In this document: piece after piece, positions 10,840 through 21,968 of the stretch
How positions within the stretch are numbered: the stretch's first letter is position 1
Layout: every line of letters starts with the position of its first letter
Assembly (NCBI RefSeq): GCF_002999335.1
Contig: NW_020312514.1
Span: forward strand, 124,001-188,000
Direction: 5' to 3'
DNA length: 64,000 nucleotides
Source: Cyclospora cayetanensis
Lineage: Eukaryota > Apicomplexa > Conoidasida > Eucoccidiorida > Eimeriidae
The notes under the pieces: model-generated
Database searches by the model: none
What the model was told of the DNA's origin: nothing
What the model saw: the letters and a program-made list of their open reading frames with translations, nothing else
Translations under genes and position numbers: made by a program

Positions 10840-12390
10840 AGTTGAAAGACAAGTGGCTCCGTATAATGCAAGGATGCAGGCCTTGGAGGCTGCGTGAGGT
10901 CTGTATGCAGGTTTTAGTAGAGACCCAATGCAATAACTCGGAACCCCAACTAGCAAGAGCCTGCTTCGATGACGCAGCCGCCAAAGCCCTCAGAGCGGTG
11001 TCTGGGGGACCCCCTTTTGTCTCTTCTGTGGTGGACATTGCGGCCAACACAGACCCACCAAAAGGTAAGGTGATCTTTAGATCTCAAATTCTGAATTCTA
11101 GTGGCAAGCAGTGGCTCTTCAGTTTTTGCGCTGCGTACCTTCCCCTCCCGGTGCTTTTTTAACCTCCATGTTACACTCTGAGCGCCAGCTATTGTGCGCT
11201 ACATGTCAGGGGTCTCCCGTCAGCCTCCTTGCTTCCCCTATGATCCACGGAGGCCCCCGATCTTGGCAGGGTGTCCCTTGGAGACAGCTGAAGGCACTGC
11301 TGTTGCCTTAAGGCCTCCAGTCAAGACAGAGACCCTACCACCACGCCCAAGAGGCCTCAGCAGCCCCTGGAGTTCTCGAGAAGGAGCTCCTCAGCGTTCC
11401 CGTTCTGCAGATGCGCCGTACAGCAAGGGCTCTCTTGGGGCCCCCACGGGAGGGTTCCTCATGGGGGAGACGTTCCTGCCGTGCGGAGTTGGTTCTCCCA
11501 CGGAGAGGGTGCGTGACGTCTATCCGTGTCCTGCAGACTCGGCATCAGGGCGTTTCAGGGTGCTGTGTTTGCGGCAGCAAGGACTGCTCTTCGAAAATGA
11601 TGTTCTCTCTGTCTCCTGTGTCATCGGGACAGCCAGCGTACCGATCAACAGGACCTTGCACGCCTCAGTTGAACTGAGCATCATCTGTAAGATGGCCCCT
11701 CTGGGTGACACCCGGGGGGGCTGTGAGGGGCTTCCGCAGAGTCCAGTAAGCGTGGGAGCCACCACTGGATTCCACTGCGTGAGAAGCAGCATCCGAAATC
11801 TCGAGAATGAGGCCCTGCAGTGCTCCGTGTCCCCCATTGTGAGGGCCCCAGGGGGCGGCCCCAGGGGGCCCCCCAGAGTGATCCAGACTGTTGTGGTGAC
11901 AGTCTTGAAGCCATTTTTGGTCGTTCCCGAGGTGGTGCTGGAGGTGGGGTTGCCGGACGGACGAGAGGACAGGAGTGTGTTCGCTCTTCCTGTTGTTCTG
12001 TCTCAGTTCGTCAAACCCTTGTCTTTGTCGCCTGCTGCAGCCCTGCAGCTGTGGTACGACACTTCGTTGCATACCAGGTTGACATCAGTCCGGCTGTCGC
12101 CATCGGTCTCTTCCTGTGGACCCTCCTTCCTGGAGGAGATTGTCTCCCTGGGCGGGAAATTATGTCTCATTAAAGGCATAAAACACCGCCTGGCAGACAG
12201 TGCTCTGATTGCTGCAGGAGAGCTCGCAGCAATAGGCGACATGGAATCAGACTGTAACTGCATCGTCAGGTTCTGGAAGGGCCCCTCAGTCTCTGGAGCA
12301 ACTGCAAAACTAGAAGTTAAAGCACAAGACCCAAGGGTGGTCGCAAGCCTTTATGAGCTTCTTCTTTACCTCCTCGAAGACGCCGAATAA
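10840..12390 (+). CDS. Alpha-adaptin appendage (ear) domain protein, AP-2-like, 5' end unclear
   Basis: The last exon, 11210-12390, encodes an alpha-adaptin type C-terminal appendage, the part of the AP-2 clathrin adaptor that binds accessory proteins. Matching blocks in order are the beta-sandwich start (VLCLRQQGLLFENDVLSVSC), VLKPFLVVPEVVLEV, LPVVLSQFVKP and the platform end (GELAAIGDMESDCNCIVRFW, then VVASLYELLLYLLED). An upstream exon 10840-11064 joins it with compatible phase (donor AAAG/GTAAGG, acceptor atgtcag). It carries WRLREVCMQVLVETQCNN. I see no HEAT-repeat trunk upstream, although a canonical alpha subunit has about 600 residues before the ear. The upstream exon starts at an acceptor, so more 5' exons must exist, perhaps including the ORF ending at 10773. 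There are no CAG runs. Confidence 0.65.
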
Positions 12391-13819
12391 GGATGCTGTT
12401 TCACTACAGCGGTTGCACTAAAAGCAGTCACATGCTATCTTCGGAGACCTCAAAGGCCCAAAAGAGGTGGGGCTCATGCAGGTAAATGGTAGCGGATGCG
12501 TTCAGACCTAAGAGACAGCATCTGCAGCAGCAGTACCGTAAGCACTCCCCGACAGAACAAAAGAGTACCTGCCACAAGATCACCAAATGCAGCAAAACAT
12601 TGCCACAAGCAGAAAATAAGCTTTTGGAATTGATTTTTCTTAAACAATTCCTTCACTTCTTATTTTACTTCGTTTAACGTAGAAAGCTGTATTCAATCGA
12701 GACTCCGAGCCCGAAGTCGTATTGCCCTAACCATTCACTCGACATCCTTGATCAGAAGCAATCTGCCATAGGAAGTCTGCAAGAAAGGCCACCCAACGCA
12801 ATAGTAAAGTGGCATATGCTACAAAGTACAGCGAATAGTAACCTTGCAATGCCCACTGAATATATACTGCTTAGGTATTTAAAGATGGAATATTTAATGA
12901 ACTTCCTGAAAGCTGATCAGAGAGTAGGCAAGAATGAGAGGACTCTTTTATTGGGCAATGGTCGATAAGAGGGAAGATGCACTCGCAAACGAAAACGGAT
13001 AGACTAGGTAGCCAAGGCATGCACTTCCGAACCTTTCTTTCTAAATCTCACGCACAGGACATGGAAATTCCGTGCAAAGAAGACCCAAAGCTTTTTTGAA
13101 CACAAAGAGAGATGAAGGTATCATAGTGAAGAACAATTACGGCGAGGGTACTGCGTTCGTGCACTCATAGAGCTTCGATCAAGCTCACTCATTAGAATGC
13201 CACACAGATACAACGTACATGGATACATGCATATGCACGCATAGAGACACCCGCCCATAAGAATACCTAGCATTTCGTACCCAGACAAGCAAATGAATCA
13301 AGCAAGACATATTGTTTATCTAAGTGAATAAGTGGCTGGCACAAAGCGAGACAGCCTGGGAGGGAAGTATCTTAGTTTCTAAATCGATAAACACGTTAGA
13401 GGTGTTCCTCGCAGTCAGACGGTGCTCAGGCTCGATGCAGTCCGCCATTTACAAATAAGAGCACAATCACTGGCCGTTCCTCGTGAATTTTTCCACACAA
13501 GTGTAGAGTTAGCAAAGACAGAGAAAGAAGAGCCACGAGAATTGAGAAATGCGAGTTATTTTTGCCTTTCAATCTAGTTAAACAAGAAGCCAAGTACCCT
13601 GTCTGGCCAAGTCCCTGAGTTTCGACGTTTTGCACTTTATACTTATGCCTATATATATACATAGGTACGCAGACAGGTCTAGATGCAACATACAACCGGA
13701 TAAGCTACACCAAAAAATCTTCTGCCGCAGTATTCACATATTACATAAGAAATAGTAAGGGAATGCATAAGTGTTCTGTCTGTTCGTATCTCGTATTCAC
13801 AGCAGCGTACTAGTAGCTG
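12391..13819. other. Intergenic, AT-richer, no gene seen
   Basis: The composition drops in GC relative to the flanking genes. No frame longer than about 90 codons looks coding. It leads into the pair of inverted dispersed repeats. Confidence 0.5.
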
Positions 13820-14070
13820 TAACCCTCCATCTAAGATCTCCGAAGGGAGACGCTTAACTCAAGGCACAATACAAGCGTTGTAGGAAGTTGCTGAGAGTTT
13901 CTCAAAAGATCTCCCGCCTTCTTATGCTGTCGCCCGTAGGAGTTCGCACAAGAGAGGAAATCGACAGGTAGGGTGTGCGTGCCTGCACCCTTTAAGCGCT
14001 CCAAGCATTCGCCACTGGTTACACATAGCTTCTACAGCACAGGCACAAGGCATATGTAGTATCTTGGTGT
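13820..14070 (-). repeat. Dispersed repeat, copy 1
   Basis: Read on the minus strand, this copy contains in order GCCTTGTGCCTGTGCTG, AAGCTATGTGTAACC, AATGCTTGGAGCGCTTAAAG, GGTGCAGGCACGC, a GCGAACTCCTACGGGCGA block and the end motif GTCTCCCTTCGGAGATC. The same series occurs on the plus strand in copy 2, so the two form an inverted repeat. The ends were judged by eye. Confidence 0.7.
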
Positions 14071-14204
14071 ACGCTACTAGAGGAATGGCATATTAATAGA
14101 GAAAACAAACAAGGAATTCCTCACCAATTCTTAGTTATTTATGACTAGTGTGGTAAACAAACGTCCATGTGCAGGTGGGTCCCCTACAGTAGCTCGACAT
14201 AACG

Positions 14205-14445
14205 TAACGAAATGCCTTGTGCGTGTGCTCTTGAAGCTATGTGTAGCCACCGATAAATGCTTAGAGTGCTTTGAGGATGCAGCTACGCATACCCTACCTG
14301 CCCCTCTCCCCCTTGCGGGAACTTCGAGGGGCGTAGCAGAAAGAGACGCGTGCTTTTTACAATGACCCCCAATAATTTTGCACCAAGTCTGCATTGAATC
14401 CGTATTCAGGTGTCTCGTTACGCAGAACATAGATGGAGCGCTACA
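14205..14445 (+). repeat. Dispersed repeat, copy 2
   Basis: On the plus strand: GCCTTGTGCGTGTGCTC, AAGCTATGTGTAGCC, AATGCTTAGAGTGCTTTGAG, GATGCAGCTACGC, GGGAACTTCGAGGGGCGTAG and GTGTCTCGTTACGC. Each block has a counterpart in copy 1 on the opposite strand, about 140 bp away. The central block could encode ECLE-x3-GAATHTLP-like peptides, which also recur in other copies. Confidence 0.7.
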
Positions 14446-15544
14446 ACTATGCCCCATTGGGTCCTGACGAAGTCGAAAAGACTTCCCTTGTGCGCATTAC
14501 GCATGGGTGGTCCAAAAGGCATAAGATAGTGCGCCGCGGAAAATAGATCTTCGTTGATTAACGATTTACAGTGCAAAACCTGAGTGGTGTTCCCGTATTA
14601 CTGGTACATTAACACTACGCCTGATGTAAATACAGTATCACAATAGTCCTCAGCATCTTGGAACAGACAAAAAGGGAGCTAAAACAGGGTAGGGCACTCT
14701 CATCAAATATTCAGGGACCGGCTCAAGTGCGCGTGGCTGTTACGCGGTTGCAGTTCATGGCCACATGCAGAGCTGAAGGAGAGCGTCAAGCTGTGAGGAA
14801 GGAAGGAAGCCCTCCTTCGGCGGTCGTGTTGCTGGAATTCATAGTTTAAGTGTACTGGTCGTGCTTTGTTTTGGAATTAGCCTCCCTCCCAGGCCACCGG
14901 GATTTCCCCCCATTCTGAAGGATATCTGCCTCGCAGAGACAAAATGAATCACCGTGTGCTTAGCTCAGTAGCAAGGCAAAGATTGTACCATTCACGTCGT
15001 CCACTGAATCCCTAAATGCCCCTACAGAGCAAGGAGCTAGACACACAGAAGATTGAGGGCTAAACAGTCCCAGCGAGTACCAAAGCGGGATTACACTGCT
15101 ATATGGGGTGTAAATGGACTAAAAGGATTTGAGCTAGCCATTAAGTGCGCACAAGGGAGAGAGCACTCAGGCGGACTACTGCAGCAGCAGCCGCTACACT
15201 AGCAACAGCCCTCCTTTGCAGTGGCAAATTCGGATTTTTTTCTTCTCTCGGCTCATCCTTTTGCCTTCGATTTTTCTGGCCTTGCTTACTCTTCTTTTCT
15301 GATATCTTTTGGGCATCCGTGTGTCATGGTGGTTCTTCAGACAGAAGAAGAGGCCTCCCAGGGCCTCTGTAGGGCTTGCCCCCCGGGGTCCCCTTGTAAC
15401 TCGTTACGCTGCAGTGCCTCTAACTCCACAGAGCAAGGACCCTCTCATCGCTTATTAAAATTGGCTTCCAGCGCTACGCGTGCAGGAGGATCAGCAGCGT
15501 TGGGAGGGTCATCGGCAGCACGGGAGGCATCAGCGGAAGGGGAA
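14446..15544. other. Intergenic and 5' region of the desaturase gene
   Basis: No convincing gene before the desaturase start. The desaturase frame stays open from 15221 to 15545, with an in-frame ATG at 15326, and a possible splice acceptor (ctcctttgcag) lies at 15221. A 5' extension or an upstream exon of the desaturase is therefore possible, but its Ser/Ala/Gly-rich translation has no match in the family. Confidence 0.45.
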
Positions 15545-16645
15545 ATGGGGTATCACTTTGAGACCGACGATTTTCATTGGACAGCTCAGGGTATTTCACA
15601 CCCGCGGCGCCGCCGGCAGATATTGGCGAAATATCCGGAGATAGAGGCCCTCAACGGGTACGATCTGTATGCGGGCGCGTATGCGATCGCCGTCACTTTG
15701 TTGAATATATTCTTCTGCTACAAGATTTCTCAGTGGCAATTGTCATGGCCTTGGGTCATCTTCTTGACGTATTGCATCAGTGGAACCCTGAATCATGTGC
15801 TGTTCCTCTCGATGCACGAAGCGTCACACTGTGCCCTCTTTCCCGGGAGGATGCTTCACGAGCTCTACGTCGTCTTCTCGAACCTTTCTATGGGGGTTCC
15901 CGCAGGTATGGGGTTCCTACGTTACCATTTAGACCACCATGTCTATATGGGAACCGACAAACTTGACCCAGATATCCCGTCTAGGCTGGAAGCAAAGTTG
16001 TTCCGGTCTTGGCTGGGAAAGCTGGTGTTTGTGTTGCTCCTGCCATTCACGTATTCCCTTCGCCCCATGATTCGGAATCCCAAGCCCATAGTGCCAATGG
16101 AGGCCTTCAACTGGGCCGCCATACTGCTGTGGGATATGTACGTCTACCTTTACTGGGGTCCTAAGGCGCTCCTCTATTTGGTCCTCGGCACCTTCTTCTC
16201 CATGTCTATTCATCCCTTGAACGGCCATCTCATCGCGGAGCACTACCAGTTTCCTAGAGGGCAAGGTCTTCAAGAGACATGGAGCTCATACGGGCCCGAG
16301 AATCTTATTACCTTTTGTGCTGGGTATCACATAGAGCACCACGACTTCCCGAGAGTCCCTGGCTACCGATTGCCAACGATAAGGAAAATCGCTTCGGAGT
16401 TTTATGATCTTCCTCATCACAAATCCTGGCTTGGCTGCGTCATAGAGTTCATCTGCAACCCCAAAGTCTCCCCGTACAGCAGGGTGAAGCGCATTTGTCC
16501 GAGGGGCGGCAGAGTTCAACCGCCACACAAGCCCATGTTAAAGGAACCGGAGGAGCTGGGAAGCTACTGGCTAGGTCCTACGAAGGATCAGGCAGTCGAG
16601 AAGGAGCAAACTGACGCGAGCCAGGCCGAGAAGAAGCATGCGTAG
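15545..16645 (+). CDS. Sphingolipid delta-4 desaturase family (DES1-like)
   Basis: Intronless as read, 366 residues from the ATG at 15545. I chose this ATG because MGYHFETDDFHW and RRRQILAKYPEIEAL align with the extreme N-terminus of DES/DEGS proteins. The family desaturates (or hydroxylates) dihydroceramide at C4 in the endoplasmic reticulum membrane, using a di-iron centre held by three histidine boxes. All three are present: HEASH at residue 91, HLDHH at 128 and HIEHH at 262. Hydrophobic segments flank them in the usual positions. Conserved blocks include NPKPI, HPLNGHLIAEHY and ISPYSR-like VSPYSRVKR. The usual length is about 320; the extra part is mainly a hydrophilic C-terminal tail of about 40 residues rich in Glu and Lys. 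The frame is open upstream to 15221, so a longer N-terminus is possible. Confidence 0.9.
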   Translation: MGYHFETDDFHWTAQGISHPRRRRQILAKYPEIEALNGYDLYAGAYAIAVTLLNIFFCYKISQWQLSWPWVIFLTYCISGTLNHVLFLSMHEASHCALFPGRMLHELYVVFSNLSMGVPAGMGFLRYHLDHHVYMGTDKLDPDIPSRLEAKLFRSWLGKLVFVLLLPFTYSLRPMIRNPKPIVPMEAFNWAAILLWDMYVYLYWGPKALLYLVLGTFFSMSIHPLNGHLIAEHYQFPRGQGLQETWSSYGPENLITFCAGYHIEHHDFPRVPGYRLPTIRKIASEFYDLPHHKSWLGCVIEFICNPKVSPYSRVKRICPRGGRVQPPHKPMLKEPEELGSYWLGPTKDQAVEKEQTDASQAEKKHA

Positions 16646-19600
16646 GATGGCATGCGGCAAAGAAACATTAGCGAGGCAACCGAAGGGTGGTACCCGCGGG
16701 AGGGAAACAGAGGGGCAGGCACGGAGACGGAGACAGAGAGAGGCACGGTGGAGGGGGGAGGGGCGCTGCAGCATGCAACGAGATAGCTTCAATCCCGAAA
16801 GAAGGCCATTCATAGAGTCAAGGTAGCAGTTTAAATCAGGCCTTCTCTGCAGCGCACGTACCACCAGAACGCCGAGCAGCTGAGGCCTCTGAAGCACCAG
16901 CAGCGCGAGTTTCAACTTGCTCGGAGATCGCGGTGAAGTGCGATTCTTAGAGGGAACTGGGGAGGCGGAAAGGAAGGCGTCGGCGGTATGGACAAAAGCA
17001 GGAAGGAGACAAGACATCTAGAGGGCAGAAGGGGGAGACGAGAGGCGACGTCAGAACCTCTTCTTTCGTTCTGACGTTTAACCAGCGCGTGCAGATCACT
17101 TATTCTCGCGCTCTCTGAATCTTGCTGGCTTTTCTTTGTAGGCGTTGCATCGGCGTTGCTTCCTGTATGCTTTTCTCTTTGTAGATTGCTGTTATGCTGG
17201 ATGTATCATTGAGGACTTTTCCGACAGCGCTTTTTTTGTTTACTACTTTCAGCTCCATTCTCGCTGGATCGCCTACGTCTGCATTGGGGTCGAGTTTTTC
17301 TTGTTTTGCCTCCTCGTCTTTTTCGCACCATGTGTATATGCCTCTGCTCGTTTTACCCCTGTGCCTGTGTCATCGAAGCCAGCTGTGTTTATGCAACTTA
17401 GGCAGCGCGTGTTTGATCTTCTAGAGCCATTAAAAATGCACCTATCGTGCGCTCGTTTCTACCCAAAGAAACCCTGTGTGCGGGTTTATCCGAAGGGAGT
17501 GACGCGACCTTGAAGAAAGCGCCCCGTCAGACGAGCTTGCCCCATCAGAGGACTCCCTAGTCGGTCTTAATGAGGGTTTCTTTTATTATTGAAAGCTTTT
17601 TATCAAGGGAAGCGGGGGGTGGCCGCAGGAATCCATTACTCACTAGGGTGTCCAAGCTGTAAGGGGCCTCAGGCGTTCTTTGATGGCCACAGGACACTCC
17701 TTGGGTTTCCAGCCCGTTTCGCTTGCACCCCTTCGCCTTCTTACACATGGGTCTCGCCCCTGCCCTTCTGGTCTCTGTCAACTACTGAGAGGCAGCAAAT
17801 GCATTGGGTGTGCACACGTAGCGTTTGCTTCACCGGCTTGTGTAGCAAGCAGGCTGCAGCAGCGGCCGAAGCAGTAGCAACTGCAGAAAGAACCAGCGTG
17901 AACAGTAAAATTTGTTGCAGCAGCACACATTGCTACAGCGGCAGCAGAGACAGCCCCGATGGCAGTAGCAGTTGCCGTAGGATTCGCTGCGGGAGTGGTG
18001 CAGCACTAGCATATGAAGCAGTGGACGGGCAAGGGTACAAAAATTAGGAGCCACCGCTGTTTATTGTTCGGTTATTTGCATTTTAAAGATACAATTATCT
18101 TGAAGCAAAGAAGTGAGAGCGCCTCGCACTTGGTCGCCCACATGGGTTTAGGAAAAGGGCGGGCATTGGCTTAAACGGGACGAACCACTGACTGTACAGA
18201 CCCTCGGTTTTTAAGACCATCGTAGCGCCTCCAATGCGAGTGTGCGAAAAAATCGATATCATGGGAATAGAGTAGGCACTTGTAATGCTCTCCTAGGGTG
18301 TCCGTAGGAATACACTTCTGGACCCAACCCCTTTTCAAAGATACTGAGCGCCTTCCCAAAGGAGCTCTCTGTCACTGCTCTTACCCCTCAGCGTTTTGGC
18401 GTAAGGGGAGAACGGAAGACAGACAGCTGGGGCGTATGGACATCTTCAAACTTCATGCGCTGCAAGCATTTTTCAGAGTTGGTTGCATAGGGTGGCACGC
18501 CGTAACGCAAAGGCAGACAACATTGAATTGTGATGTACTTATCCGACCAGCTAAGCTCTGCAAGCAAATACAGATGAATATCTAAAACAAGTACACTATA
18601 ACTTACTCGTTATCAAAAAAATTGTGTGTTAGAAAGTGCCTTAGTGTGTAATTCACCCCCTCCAGCGTTGATGCGCTCGATGGTGCTACGTGCTCATGCA
18701 CATCAGACACACGAAGTCCGGGGCTCGGAGTAAAACAGCTTCAGCTTTTTCCGGGCAACCCAGGGCCAACGCGCGGTAGGGTTACCTGTATGGCTGGGAG
18801 GGGTGAAGGGGCGGGTGTGCTGCGATGATGAGCAAACGCCTTATCGAAATAGAAAGGCTTGCAAGGGTCTATTGACAAATATTTCATAGAAGCGCATTGA
18901 TGAATACAGTTGAAAGAGCAGGGTACTGCGGAGGAGGCAAAATGGAGCCAGTGGAAAGTGAAAGAAAAAGGAAAGACTACGGAGATGTAGGTGGTAAAGG
19001 AAACAGTCGAAAGGAAGACGCGCGGCTAAATAGGCACAGAGGTACTAGGAATGAGCTCAGGCAAAAGGAAAGAGAGCAAAACGCAGAAGCTTGCAACAGA
19101 TGCAAAAAGGCGCCTGGAGAGTGGTGCCGTCCGTATGCGGGGTGGGAACAAATGTACAATACTTAGGTGTGTCCAAAGGTTTTACACAGGCAGCTACGAT
19201 TCCCTTTCAAGAATCAAAATATTAAAGGTTTGTTTTGGCGGCTTCGCTCTGTAATATTGGCTGCAATGCAGTGTGTGTGGCTGCCTTCTGGGATATCCCT
19301 ACACCTGTGCTTACGTCTTTATCTGTTTTGCTTCATCTGCCTCTCTGTGCCCAATGTGTGGCTGCACAAGGCTACCTGTGTCGTATATTGTTCAATTTTG
19401 CCGGCAGTTGACGTCCTTTGTCTTCCTTTTGGCAAGTATGCTGTGGAGTACAGCACGCTGAATCGCAAGGCATGAACCTGATGTCCTCGAGGAATCTACA
19501 TCGTCGTACAATCCTCCTGAATTTACTAAAAGTGCGTAGACTTTAGGGTTTATGACGTTTGGAGCGTTTACACCCCAAACCGTAGTATCTGATGAAGCGC

Positions 19601-19896
19601 CCCTGTCCGACTGGTCGGAGGCCGCTGGTTCACTCCCTAGCGCCGTGCTATACACCTAGCAAACATTGAATTCTGCTTGTGTTTTCAATTAAAATAATGT
19701 TTTGCAGTGAAGGATGGGGTCTTCGGCCCTATTTTCCTCTTCTGCCCTTTAGTTGATGTAGCCGACTCCTGCGCCTTCGCTGCCAACTGGCATGTAGTCC
19801 AGACCCAAACCGTTCTTCCCGTGCCATTTTGTTCATTTAATCTCTTTTATCGAATCGCATGCCACTCATATACCCACAAATCTTAAGGCGTCTACC
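16646..19896. other. Long intergenic region, no supported gene
   Basis: The first few hundred bases are probably desaturase 3' untranslated sequence, including a purine-rich patch at 16680-16770. A small CAG/Ala-coding patch at 17840-18000 gives weak open frames on both strands, one minus-strand frame beginning with a signal-like peptide (MLLQQILLFTLVLSA), but nothing around it supports a gene. At about 19490-19570 (minus) a short peptide VYALLVNSGGLYDDV faintly resembles a retropepsin active site. Confidence 0.4.
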
Positions 19897-21968
19897 ATGG
19901 AGTCTCGCCGCCTTTCGCCCTTTGCAGTTGAGAGGCCCCCCCAGACGAGAGTCAAGGCCTTTCACGCTGCAATGGCAGCAGCAGGAGCCCCCAAAGATCC
20001 TTCTAAGCAGGCCATCCAAAATGATGTTGACGTTAAACACCTACAGAAGCCTAAGGGTCGGCTTGAGAAGCCACCCGGGCGTTCCAACTCGCCTTCTCTT
20101 CAGCCCCCGGCAGAGGGTGAGGACGGAGAGCTTTCAGAGGTCGCTCCCGCCTCTGACGCTGAAGAAAAGATTCCTGTGCAGCTTGGTATAGACAACGTGG
20201 CTTGCTGCTGCTGCAGCCACGGGGCAGCAGATTTACTCCTGCTGCAATGCAGCCATCTGCTATGTCTGCCATGTGGATCTCGGGAGCTACAGCATCAGGC
20301 GGCAACGGATCCAGCTGCAGGTCTAGGCATTATTATTTGTCCCTTATGTAACACTAATACTCTGTTGTCCTCTAAGGCAGCGGCTACTCTCATTAGGGCC
20401 CGCCCTAAGAGGATACACCCTAGAGAGAGAGGAAATGCCATAGACGCAAACGCAGAATGGGCAGCATCAGAAGCGCCGGAGCCAGCAGACACACAGGAGG
20501 TGACTCAAGATAAGGAAGTAACTCGTGTGTCTCGTGATGAGGTGCCCCGTTGGGCCTCACCGACTGCGTCTACGTTGGCGGCAGTAGCACAGAGAGGCTC
20601 CGTCAGCCCGCGAGACCTCTTGACGCCACCTTATCTGGATGCTTCTCACATAGAGTGGCCTCTTCTGTGTTCTTCATGTGAAGAAAAGTCGGCCTCAGTG
20701 TACTGCAGAGATTGTGTTAGGGCTTTCTGTAGGGCTTGTGCTGTAGAAGCGCATGCGCCGCAAGGTGAGCAAGACGAAGACCAATTTCTAGATTAAGAAC
20801 CCCCATGGCCGAATACATGACTATCGCTTCTTGTATATTTCTTTGTTTCAGCCGTTCTGACTATCTCTCCCGCTCTTCTGAGGCTGCCTCCGTTTAGTCC
20901 CACTCCTTCTACATCGTGTATTGGGTATGGGCGTTGTCGTTTAGGGGTTGTGGAGTGGAGCTTTGCGTCTGTTTGTTGCGTGTACAAGCAGGACGTGCTA
21001 GCTCCCCCTCCTCTCGAGTGTCTCGCCACCGATTTTCTCTTTTGTCTTCCCGCGGTGTCTCTAGAGTCCTCCCCCTGACCAATCCCTCTCGTTGCAAATT
21101 GCGTTCAATGGATCACATTAAGCGCCTGGAAGACGCGGAGCCCTTCCTCTCTTTGGCCGAGTGTCTCTCAAGCTTCGAATCCACGGCTCTAGCTGCTGGT
21201 GAAGCTGATGCTCGTGAACCCACTGGAGGGCTCGGAGAAGCATTGGATCCGAGTCAGATAGCGTATACGCACGTTTCTCCAGCGCAGCAACAGCGGCAGT
21301 GCACAGTCTCATCTCTGCCTTGCGAGGAGCATCCCACTGAGCCTGTCAGGTTCTACTGCAGGAGCTGCGGGGGGCGCTGTATCTGTGCTGAATGCGTGGT
21401 GTCTGGCCAACACCAGAGGCACAACGTAGTGGCCGTCGATGGAGCATGGCAAGAGGCCGTATCGAAGATAGAGGGTGAGCTAAACCCCAGCCTAGATAGA
21501 GCAGAAGGAGACACCGAGAATGCTAGGTCCTTTCTTCAAGACAAACGGACCGAGTGGTCGGCAGCCCTCCAAGAGGATAAACAGCTTCTCTCCCTCACGA
21601 GCCAGCAGATCAAAAAGCAGCTAGCAGCCAAACAGGAAGAACTGCTGGGGGTGCTAGAAACACATTTACGAGATTTCTCTGCAGAATGTGAGGGTTTTAG
21701 GGCCTTCATACAAAAGAAACTGCAGTTGGTAGAGGGCAGGGCCCGACAGGTGGCGGAAGGAAAGGGAGCCCTAGATCCTCAGCTGGTCCTAGAGTTCGTG
21801 TCCAAAGAATATCAAACCACCCAAGAAGTTATTGCTGCTGACATACCCAAAACCGTCAGACACCTCCCCGATAGCAGGAATGCTGTCCTCGACCATGTGC
21901 AGCAAACCGCAGAAGATCTGCTCGCAGCTCTCGGATCTCTCAGAAACAAAATACTGACAAGTACTTGA
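19897..21968 (+). CDS. RING / double B-box / coiled-coil (TRIM-type) protein
   Basis: Two exons, 19897-20764 and 21067-21968 (donor CAAG/GTGAGC, acceptor tctctagag), join in phase and give 589 residues. The ATG sits in a good context (CTACCATGG). Domains in order: a C3HC4 RING-like finger at about 100-152 (CCCCSHGAADLLLLQCSHLL, then ICPLC); a first B-box at about 258-289 (CSSC, VYCRDC, FCRAC); a second B-box at about 374-412 (CEEHPTEPVRFYCRSC, ICAEC, HQRHN); and a long coiled coil at about 420-578. This RBCC order is that of TRIM ubiquitin ligases, in which the RING recruits an E2 and the coiled coil dimerises. No C-terminal PRY-SPRY or NHL domain is present. Substrate unknown. The exact acceptor could differ by a few codons. 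There are no CAG runs. Confidence 0.85.

Noticed and set aside
17145..17513. Hydrophobic ORF after the desaturase
   Set aside because: T-rich 3' flanking sequence translated; no start context, no splice partners, no family.
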